Source: Anaerolineae bacterium (GTDB taxonomy: Bacteria; Chloroflexota; Anaerolineae; JAFGEY01). From it: a stretch of 46,660 bases of DNA. Under the pieces are notes generated by a model that was not told the DNA's origin, searched no databases, and saw only the letters and a program-made list of their open reading frames with translations. Below are positions 1-6,611 of the stretch, piece after piece; the first letter of the stretch is position 1, and every line of letters starts with the position of its first letter. The stretch spans positions 1 through 46,660 of the forward strand of contig JAFGIE010000056.1 of assembly GCA_016929775.1 (NCBI GenBank), written 5' to 3'. A program made the translations under genes and the position numbers.

Positions 1-3
1 CTC

Positions 4-1455
4 TCACATCGCGCGGGACAGCCGCCCCTCGCCCGCGCTAGCTCCGCCTGGCTCCTGTATGCCTCCCAGTGCAAGGGTCGACAACAGAAACAAGGCTCCA
101 TAGATCGCATACACGAGCACATAGCTGTGGCTGTCCGCGATCGGCCCGCCGATGTAGGCTCCGATCGCGCCCGCACCTGCCCCTGCTAGGTTCGACAAGC
201 CCAGGTATCGCCCAGCCTGCTGTCTCGGGATCAGCGTCGTGCCGAGTGCCCAGTTCGCGCTGTAGAACATCCCCACCGCTAGCCCGATCAGCGTCCCGCC
301 GACATAGACCGTCGATAGCGCCGGGATCAGTAGCAGCACCGACATCCCCAGTGTCGCCAATATCCCGCTGGCAGCCACGAGCGGCTTCTTTCCAACCCGA
401 TCAGCGAGCCATCCACTCGGCACTGCCGCGACCAAGATCGCGATCCCGACCAGCATCATCGCGCGCGTGACGGGTCCGGCAGCCTTCTCGCCGAACAGCG
501 CCGTGAACCGCTCCTGCATAAAGTACAGCATAAAGCCCGAGAGCCCGTTCGCCGCGACCATGAACGCCAGTCGGTTGATGACCCACCACGTAAAGCCGGG
601 CGCCGCGCGGGCGTCCCGCCCGACGCCGATCCGTACGCTCACCAGCACGCCGCACACTACCGCGCCAACCATGCCCAGACCACCCGCCGCGCCGACGGCA
701 ACCAGCCTCGCGCGCGGGCTGACGTCCAGCGGAAGCGCCAGCACGGCGTTGACCACCGCACCCGCGCCCAGGATGATGAGCGCAAAGACGCCCGTCATCA
801 GCACTGCTCGCAGCACCAGGTCCGCCTTGACACGTTGTGCGTCAAGTGCGCGCTTTTCCTGCACGGTCAGGACAACCGCGGCGCACGCGATGAGCACGAC
901 CATCAGACATACCAGCCCGCCCCACAGCCTGCCTTGGCTCACCAACGGCCCCACGATCAGCGACACCAGGAGCAGCGGGAGGGGCACCTCCAGCAGCGCC
1001 TTGATCCCCGATGCCATGCCGCGCTCCGCTTCCGGCACCAGGTCTGGCATCAGGCCCTGCGTGGCAGCGTGCGCCGTGTCCGAGGCAACCATGGAGAGGA
1101 TGTATAGGACGAACAGCACGCCGTACCCGTGCAGGCCCTCCATCTGGGCCGAAAGCCCGATCAGGGTGACGATCGCGAGCTGCGCGATCGTGCCCGCCAG
1201 GATGAATGGCCGACGCCGTCCCCACTTGCTCGTGCTCCGGTCAGAGACGGCGCCCATCACCGCCTGGGTCAGGACCGCAGCCATGAGCGCCCACATCCGG
1301 ATCGTGCCCAAATAGGTCCCCTTTTGCGCTTCGCCGACGAAGCGTTGGACGAGAAGTGGGACCACGATCGGTCCGAGGACCTGCGCGCGCACCGTCAGGG
1401 CGAACCAGTAGGCATTGATCCTCAAGTAGCGGCGCCATCTTGCGGCATTGGGCAT
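4..1455 (-). CDS. MFS transporter, 12-TM type
   Basis: A polytopic inner-membrane carrier of about 483 residues with roughly 12 hydrophobic segments. The loop after TM2 carries SDRSTSKWGRRRP, and its counterpart in the second half is DRVGKKP; both fit the MFS DRxGRR signature. The overall look is of the sugar/proton SLC45-GPH type, but the substrate cannot be read from the sequence. The reading frame stays open upstream to 1551, and ATGs exist at 1500 and 1455. I chose 1455 because a promoter -10 box overlaps the ATG at 1500, so that start would not be on the transcript, and because AGAGGTC sits just before 1455. It diverges from the acyltransferase gene. The stop codon lies at 4-6, so the gene is complete. 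Confidence 0.85.
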   Translation of the reverse strand: MPNAARWRRYLRINAYWFALTVRAQVLGPIVVPLLVQRFVGEAQKGTYLGTIRMWALMAAVLTQAVMGAVSDRSTSKWGRRRPFILAGTIAQLAIVTLIGLSAQMEGLHGYGVLFVLYILSMVASDTAHAATQGLMPDLVPEAERGMASGIKALLEVPLPLLLVSLIVGPLVSQGRLWGGLVCLMVVLIACAAVVLTVQEKRALDAQRVKADLVLRAVLMTGVFALIILGAGAVVNAVLALPLDVSPRARLVAVGAAGGLGMVGAVVCGVLVSVRIGVGRDARAAPGFTWWVINRLAFMVAANGLSGFMLYFMQERFTALFGEKAAGPVTRAMMLVGIAILVAAVPSGWLADRVGKKPLVAASGILATLGMSVLLLIPALSTVYVGGTLIGLAVGMFYSANWALGTTLIPRQQAGRYLGLSNLAGAGAGAIGAYIGGPIADSHSYVLVYAIYGALFLLSTLALGGIQEPGGASAGEGRLSRAM

Positions 1456-1456
1456 G

Positions 1457-1485
1457 TTGACCTCTGCGGCATTTGGTGCTAAGGT
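1457..1485 (+). promoter_or_regulatory. Candidate sigma70 promoter for the acyltransferase
   Basis: TTGACC at 1457-1462, a 17-base spacer, then TAAGGT at 1480-1485. The -35 is 5/6 to consensus and the -10 only 3/6. The predicted transcript start near 1492 lies about 50 bases before the GTG at 1544. It faces the oppositely oriented transporter promoter. Confidence 0.4.
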
Positions 1486-1498
1486 AGCGTGCACCGTC

Positions 1499-1527
1499 AT
1501 CTTACCACGTCTTTGGGCCACGCCCAA
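1499..1527 (-). promoter_or_regulatory. Candidate sigma70 promoter for the MFS transporter
   Basis: On the minus strand TTGGGC (1527-1522), a 17-base spacer and TAAGAT (1504-1499). The predicted start near 1492 leaves a leader of about 37 bases before the chosen ATG at 1455. The -35 lies inside a perfect inverted repeat, so a repressor bound there would block polymerase. Confidence 0.45.
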
Positions 1528-1528
1528 A
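1512..1528. promoter_or_regulatory. Perfect 7-3-7 inverted repeat, candidate operator
   Basis: TTTGGGC-CAC-GCCCAAA is a perfect palindrome with a 3-base centre. It covers the -35 of the transporter promoter and lies in the predicted leader of the acyltransferase mRNA, ending 15 bases before its GTG start and just ahead of its Shine-Dalgarno. The size and symmetry fit a dimeric helix-turn-helix regulator, but no regulator gene adjoins it. Confidence 0.4.
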
Positions 1529-1543
1529 TGGGAGGACACCGCG

Positions 1544-2656
1544 GTGCGCACACCTACCGGTGTAATACCGTATCCGCGCCGCCGCGTGCGGCGCGCAGCA
1601 ATGCGCTATGCCGGGCGCGCTCTGCTTCCACTCCTCGCCCGCATCCAGGTGACGGGTCGCGACCACTTCCCCCCACATGGCCCACTCCTCGTCGTCGGCA
1701 ACCACGTCGCCGCGGTCGAAGTAGCGCTCATGATCGCCTACAGTCCCTGGCAGATCGAGGTACTCGGAGCAGGGGACATCCCGCCTCCACCCCTTCTCGA
1801 CGCGATCGCGCGCACGTATGGCTATACGCCCATCAACCGTGGCAATGTGGACCGCGAGCCCCTGCTGAACACGCTGTCGGTGCTCAAGAGTGGGGGGAGA
1901 GTGGGGCTGTTCCCAGAGGGCGGCATCTGGGACCCGGGCGCCATGTCAGCCAAGCGCGGGGTCGCCTGGTTGAGCTATCGCGCCCAGGCCCCCGTCCTAC
2001 CGATCGGGTTCGGCGGCTTGGAGGGCGCGCTGGACGCCATGCTGCGCTTGCGGCGGCCCAGGCTCACGATGAACGTGGGGCGCGTGATGCCCCCCGTCTC
2101 CATCCCTGCGGGCAAACCGCGCAAGCGCGCGCTGCAGGAAGCCGCCGCCCAGATCATGCGCGCGGTGGACGATCTCGTGCCCGAAGAGACGCACGCCGAA
2201 CACGCGCAGATCGAAGGCGAGCGCTTCGAGCTACAGATCGTCTTCCTGGAAGGCGATGTCCCGCGCCCGACGGACCAGGACGGGATCCCACACGCCGACG
2301 CGCTGTGCAAGATGCTCTACCGCCCCGCCATCCTCCGCATCTTTGCGCGGGACCTTCACCTCGACGTCTCCGCCTTGCAGCAGCTTGACACGGAACGGGA
2401 CCCCTTGCGCATCGCGTCTGCGGCTACAGCCATTCTGGGCTATCTCGAGTCGCGTAACCCCGGCTTCTTTGACTACCGCTTCGGGCACGCCGACGGGCAG
2501 GCAATGGAAGCCGGGCTCCGCGAGCTGCGCGAGCTCGCGCTCCGTGTGGCCGAGCAGGGCCTCCAGATCGCCCTCACACCCATTCGCCGGTATCGACTGG
2601 CGGGACAGGAAGAGGAGATCCTCGAGTCCAGCCCACACGAGGCCCCCACCTGGTAG
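1544..2656 (+). CDS. PlsC-like 1-acylglycerol-phosphate acyltransferase family protein
   Basis: About 370 residues, starting at GTG with GGAGG eight bases upstream; the frame is open back to 1448 but that part looks non-coding. The N-terminal half (about 1-215) is a PlsC/LPLAT domain: NH at 53-54, PINRGN near 96-101 and FPEG at 123-126. Family members normally carry H-x4-D as the catalytic dyad; here the fifth position after His54 is Glu59 (H-x4-E). The basic N-terminus and one hydrophobic stretch suggest peripheral membrane association. Residues about 216-370 form a C-terminal extension I do not recognise. Likely role is acyl transfer in phospholipid synthesis, though the altered dyad leaves the exact acceptor open. 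Confidence 0.8.
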   Translation: MRTPTGVIPYPRRRVRRAAMRYAGRALLPLLARIQVTGRDHFPPHGPLLVVGNHVAAVEVALMIAYSPWQIEVLGAGDIPPPPLLDAIARTYGYTPINRGNVDREPLLNTLSVLKSGGRVGLFPEGGIWDPGAMSAKRGVAWLSYRAQAPVLPIGFGGLEGALDAMLRLRRPRLTMNVGRVMPPVSIPAGKPRKRALQEAAAQIMRAVDDLVPEETHAEHAQIEGERFELQIVFLEGDVPRPTDQDGIPHADALCKMLYRPAILRIFARDLHLDVSALQQLDTERDPLRIASAATAILGYLESRNPGFFDYRFGHADGQAMEAGLRELRELALRVAEQGLQIALTPIRRYRLAGQEEEILESSPHEAPTW

Positions 2657-2728
2657 CATAGCCTACGGCGCCGCAGCGCTCCGTTCGTCCGGGAGAGCGC
2701 CCTCTAGAGAGACAGCACTCCAGGCGCG

Positions 2729-3454
2729 CTAGCGTGTCTTGGCCTCCACGGATCGCCGGCTCAGGCTCCAGAGCGTGAGCAGCACGCCCGCCACCACCAG
2801 GGCTGCCGCGAGAATGACGCGGATCACCCAGGTCCATCCCGCAAGCCAGCTTGCAGAGACGATGGCAGACATGCCCAGCACCGCTACCCCGCCAACGCCG
2901 CACAGGATCGCGCCCGCCGTCAGCAATCCCGGTCGACGCTTGGCCCCGCCGATCAGCAGCAGCGAGAGCCCCACAGAGAGCGGTTCGATCGCCCACATCA
3001 CAGCCCACACGTTCCAGAGACCGGTGATGGCACAGAATTGGAAGAGCAGCCCGTTGGCCCCAACGATGATCGCCGGGATCAGCAGCCAGATCACCCGCAT
3101 GTACGCTGCCGCTAGCGCGAGGCCCGCCGCCACGGCAAGCACCTCTACGGGCCACAGCCACGCCCACGCCGCCCACCAGTCGAGCACGCTGGTGAACAAC
3201 AAGATCCCGCCGGTCGCCAGGACGGGCACGCCGGGGATGAACAGCCCGCCCAGGCCCCGTCGCCCCCGCACGAGCAGCGGAGGCAGCGTCAAGCCCAGTC
3301 CCGCTCCGATCACCGTCAGCGGCCAAAGCCGCCACAGCTGAAACAGATCTCCGATGCGGATCCCCAGCAAGGGCAGGACCAGGGTCACGCCCAGCACCGA
3401 CAGCCCAAGCGCAATCAACACGATCCCGATCAGCAGAGATGTGCGTCTATTCAC
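2729..3454 (-). CDS. Integral membrane protein with LiaI/LiaF-like (DUF5668-type) segments
   Basis: About 241 residues, almost entirely hydrophobic, with about eight predicted transmembrane stretches. The region around residues 41-60 reads WRLWPLTVIGAGLGL, resembling the repeated WplilIglGl pattern of LiaI/LiaF-like membrane proteins. It starts at GTG (3454) with AAAGGAG about six bases upstream. The end is a short basic tail. No enzymatic motif is visible, and the role is unknown; proteins of this sort are often linked to envelope stress sensing. It converges on the acyltransferase with 72 bases between stop codons. Confidence 0.75.
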   Translation of the reverse strand: MNRRTSLLIGIVLIALGLSVLGVTLVLPLLGIRIGDLFQLWRLWPLTVIGAGLGLTLPPLLVRGRRGLGGLFIPGVPVLATGGILLFTSVLDWWAAWAWLWPVEVLAVAAGLALAAAYMRVIWLLIPAIIVGANGLLFQFCAITGLWNVWAVMWAIEPLSVGLSLLLIGGAKRRPGLLTAGAILCGVGGVAVLGMSAIVSASWLAGWTWVIRVILAAALVVAGVLLTLWSLSRRSVEAKTR

Positions 3455-3774
3455 GTCTTACTCCTTTCGCCAGTCCAAGCTTCCGGAAAACCTAGCGCCA
3501 TGCTACCATTTTCCTCGACAACGCGCCTAGTCTCGAGCTAACAACTCGTCATCCGGGGACAACAGGTTGGCTGGTTGCTTGGGCACTGCCGCGTGCACCG
3601 GGGCGAGTTGGCCGGGAGGGCGTGGGCCTGGGGACTGAGCCGTGCCCTCGATGACCTCTATGTGGATGAAGAGACAACGGACGACGTGACGCCGTATGAC
3701 TGGGCCCAGTACCTAGCGCTCGCTGACGCGCGGCTCAGCTCTGCGCGGTGGGACGCTCACTCCGCCAACGCATC
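3455..3774. other. 320-base intergenic stretch, no convincing gene
   Basis: Between the start of the membrane protein and the stop of the DUF11 protein. It should hold the promoter of the membrane protein (minus strand), but I found no pair of hexamers with correct spacing good enough to report. The only coding signal is a weak plus-strand reading frame entered separately. Confidence 0.5.
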
Positions 3775-3826
3775 CTACTCGCTGGGCACGCTGCGACATA
3801 GGATGAGAGGCAAGAACAGGGCGTGA
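3575..3826 (+). CDS. Doubtful small hypothetical protein
   Basis: An 83-codon frame starting at TTG with no clear Shine-Dalgarno. Its 3' end overlaps the 3' end of the DUF11 gene on the other strand by 52 bases. The middle (acidic LDDLYVDEETTDD, then YDWAQYLALADARL) looks more protein-like than the usual high-GC shadow, so it may be a decayed or partial gene. I recognise no family. It is kept only because it is the sole candidate in an otherwise empty stretch. Confidence 0.2.
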   Translation: MLGHCRVHRGELAGRAWAWGLSRALDDLYVDEETTDDVTPYDWAQYLALADARLSSARWDAHSANASYSLGTLRHRMRGKNRA

Positions 3827-5427
3827 TCCAACGCCCCGCCGCACGGCACACCATAGTAGTAGGCGGGGTCACTGTCCGAGTAGAGCGCGCCATCATAGAC
3901 CGCCGTTGCCTCGACGTCGTTTCTCTGCAGGCAGGGCGCAGCGTAGGCTGCACTCAACGTGCACTCGTAGCCTTCTCCCGGCGTCAGCGTCGAAGGAGGT
4001 GTACACACCCCCGCAGAGCCAGGGCCAAGTCCTGAGTCGACGATCGCGAGGTCGGTCAGGGTCACGGAGCCGGTGTTCGCGACCATGATCCGGAACCTGA
4101 GTCCCGCCCCATCCAGAAAACCCGCGCTGACCACCGGTGCAGTGTCCGGCGTGTCGGCATCGTACCACACGCCGTCGTCGACGGCGACGTACTTTTGCAC
4201 CGAGATGGCAGGCTGTGACGCCTCATACCCCAAGTAGTAGACGTCGTCTTTCCCCTGGATCCGCACTCGGTCCGCCGAGCCGGTCGCTACGGCGGTGTTG
4301 AGATGTTGGCCCGGTTGCGCGTTCACGGGCCCAACCACGCACTCGAACGAGGCGCCGGGTTGCAGGACTGCAGGGGGCCAACACTCTGGGCTCTGGGCAA
4401 GATCGTAGGCCGAGTCGAGCAGCGTCAGGTTCTCGAGCGGTTCGCCGCCCACGTTCTGTATGGAGAACAGGAACCACACCGGCGTTCCCGCCAGCACCTT
4501 GGGTCCGGGCGGCGCGTCCGCCTTCTGCCAAGTGGCCTGCCCGCCGATGCCGATCCGCTTGTCGACCGCCATGGACACAACCCAGACCTGGGCATCGGCG
4601 CTGTCGGACACGACCTCGGCGCCAGGCCCCACCCCCGTGACCGTGACCACATTCGTGAACGACGCCGTCACCCCACCAATGGCACACGCGTAGCGCACGC
4701 TCTCCTGGGACGCTAGGGCGCCGACGATGCGCCCACAGGCTGGCGCCAGCGGGTCCTCCACAGTAACCCCGTCGAGCACCTCGCCCCCCGTGTTGCGCAC
4801 CGTGATCGTGAACGTCGCGCGCTCACCTACGCTAACCACCTGCCGGTCAGGTTCCTTGTCAACCGAGATCGCAGCGATCGGGACGACTACCTGCGCATCG
4901 TCCGAGTCCCCCACCTCGTGTCCGTCCGTTGCCAGAGCGCGAACCACGACGACGTTGGTAAAGGACGCTGTCACGTCCGGCACGACACACGTATGTGCAC
5001 GCCACTCACCCGGCGCCAAAACCTCGTACGACGTATCGCACTGCGGCGCAAGCGCGTCGCTCACGACGATCGCGTTCAGCATCCCGCTTCCCGCATTTGT
5101 CACTGTGATCGTAAAGACAGCGCTCGAACCGACCCCCACGCGCTGGATCTGCGGCGCTTTGGTGATCTCGATTGCGGTTTCGTGGAGGTCTGCCGTGGAG
5201 TTGCTCGACGCCCGCCCACTTCCGTCCGGGCTTCCCGGCGCCTCCCGTCGCCACGCCACTGGCTCTCCTGCGAGGCGGGCGTCGGCGAACGGAAGAGACA
5301 CGATAGACGATGGCTGCGACTCTAGCGCCGGTCCCGCGTGGCGTGCGAGCGACCGCGCGCTGGTAGGCAGCGCTGCACAGATGAGCGCCACCAGCATGAG
5401 CACGGTCCGGCAGCCTGCTCCCCTCAC
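3775..5427 (-). CDS. Secreted DUF11-repeat surface protein
   Basis: About 550 residues. The N-terminus has a short basic start and a hydrophobic segment (LMLVALICAALPTSA) typical of a Sec signal peptide. Four DUF11-type repeats follow, near 87-190, 190-285, 300-400 and 400-525; each shows FTITVTNAG/TGGEVL and ASFTNVV-like strands of a conserved beta-sandwich. Repeats of this sort form cell-surface stalks. The C-terminus HALFLPLILC resembles the FLPL(V/I)L tail common on exported Chloroflexota proteins, which I take as a sorting signal by inference. The GTG start overlaps the stop of the GHMP-like gene in GTGA, so translation is coupled. It is the last gene of the regulator-kinase operon. Confidence 0.75.
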   Translation of the reverse strand: MRGAGCRTVLMLVALICAALPTSARSLARHAGPALESQPSSIVSLPFADARLAGEPVAWRREAPGSPDGSGRASSNSTADLHETAIEITKAPQIQRVGVGSSAVFTITVTNAGSGMLNAIVVSDALAPQCDTSYEVLAPGEWRAHTCVVPDVTASFTNVVVVRALATDGHEVGDSDDAQVVVPIAAISVDKEPDRQVVSVGERATFTITVRNTGGEVLDGVTVEDPLAPACGRIVGALASQESVRYACAIGGVTASFTNVVTVTGVGPGAEVVSDSADAQVWVVSMAVDKRIGIGGQATWQKADAPPGPKVLAGTPVWFLFSIQNVGGEPLENLTLLDSAYDLAQSPECWPPAVLQPGASFECVVGPVNAQPGQHLNTAVATGSADRVRIQGKDDVYYLGYEASQPAISVQKYVAVDDGVWYDADTPDTAPVVSAGFLDGAGLRFRIMVANTGSVTLTDLAIVDSGLGPGSAGVCTPPSTLTPGEGYECTLSAAYAAPCLQRNDVEATAVYDGALYSDSDPAYYYGVPCGGALDHALFLPLILCRSVPSE

Positions 5428-6521
5428 GCTGCCCCCCTCGCCTGTAGGCTCCCTGACGGCTCTTCAGTGGAGGCGGGGCCTGCGTCCTGAGAGACATCCC
5501 CCTCTTCCTCGCTGGGCGCGTAGCCCCTTGCCGCGCGCGACCAAGGCTCCCCCTCCATCGCATATACGCCCCCCTCATCCAACCTGAGGAGCCAACGCGC
5601 ACACCCCAGCGCGGACAGGGCTGCGCTGACTGCGGGCTGTTGCTCCGGGGGGCACAGCAGCACGAGGAATGCATCGCCCGACACACCCGTAGCGGTCCCA
5701 CCCAGGGCGCCCGCTTCGCGCGCCGCCTCATAGCGCCGTGTAAGCGCAGGGTCCACCCCCAGGACAGCCTCCCGCTGTCTCCATACGCGATGCAGCAGAT
5801 AGCCCAGCGCCTCCAGGCGACCGTGCTCCAACGCGAACCGCACCGCCCAGGATAGATTCCGCACTTCGGTGAGATACTCGTCGTCGTCGAAGGCACTCTC
5901 CCGGACGCGCTGTACTGCAGAAACCGCCCTCTGCGGCGCCCCGAACACCATCAGCCAAGTGACGAGTGCTTCCTTTGTGCCGTCGTCCATCTGCAGCGGT
6001 TCGACGACGACTCTACCGCCAGCTGAAGAGATGGCGCACAAGCCGCCGTGTGCCGCAGCATGGGGAACATGTAGTCCGGTATTTGTGCCGAGGAGATCGT
6101 GCTCGAGGTCGGCTGCCAGCCCCGCCAGTGCTTGCGGTTCGATGTCGAGGCCCGCCCGGAAAGCCAGCACCTTGAGCGCTGCGACCGCAGCGCTCCCCCG
6201 CAGCGCCCTGCCCATGCCCGACGGCATCTGCGCGGCAACGTGCAGCTGCCATCCACCCGGCACCTGGACCTGGCGCGCAATGGCGGCGAGCATCTCAAGC
6301 TCGCCGCCGGCGGCGCCCGTTTCCCCGCTCCAGGCCTGCCGACCGGCGTAGAGAACCTGGACCCCATCCAGCGTGCTCCGCGTCAGCAGGGCATAGGTAT
6401 AGTAGCCCGTTGCCACGCACAGCGAAGTCCCGCCACTGTCCGCGTAGCGACGTGTTACCTCTTCCAGGTCACCCGCTAGGTACACGCATATCGGCGCGCG
6501 CGCGATCGCGACCAGGTCCAT
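5424..6521 (-). CDS. GHMP-kinase-fold protein, HddA-like, with degenerate motifs
   Basis: About 365 residues. The opening ARAPICVYLAGD matches the ARAPtRisfaGG start of heptose-7-phosphate kinase/GHMP proteins, and GVSGDAFLVLLCPP near the C-terminus matches GHMP motif 3 (GAGGgGfllfycpp). The ATP-binding motif 2, normally P-x-G-x-G-L-G-S-S-A, reads MPSGMGRALRGSAA (residues 99-112). The stretch holding the catalytic Asp (family pattern QDQYAAAFGG) reads HVPHAAAHGG (151-160). It may therefore be inactive or bind a different ligand. ATGs at 6527 and 6521 are both possible; 6521 has GGAGAGG six bases upstream. It sits between a two-component system and a surface protein, overlapping the latter by four bases. 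Confidence 0.7.
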   Translation of the reverse strand: MDLVAIARAPICVYLAGDLEEVTRRYADSGGTSLCVATGYYTYALLTRSTLDGVQVLYAGRQAWSGETGAAGGELEMLAAIARQVQVPGGWQLHVAAQMPSGMGRALRGSAAVAALKVLAFRAGLDIEPQALAGLAADLEHDLLGTNTGLHVPHAAAHGGLCAISSAGGRVVVEPLQMDDGTKEALVTWLMVFGAPQRAVSAVQRVRESAFDDDEYLTEVRNLSWAVRFALEHGRLEALGYLLHRVWRQREAVLGVDPALTRRYEAAREAGALGGTATGVSGDAFLVLLCPPEQQPAVSAALSALGCARWLLRLDEGGVYAMEGEPWSRAARGYAPSEEEGDVSQDAGPASTEEPSGSLQARGAA

Positions 6522-6611
6522 CTCCATCCTCTCCTGCGCTCGCACACTGCCTCTGTGCGCCGCACTCCCCTACGCGTGCGGCATCCACAGGCCGGTTAGC
6601 AGCGTCGAGCC

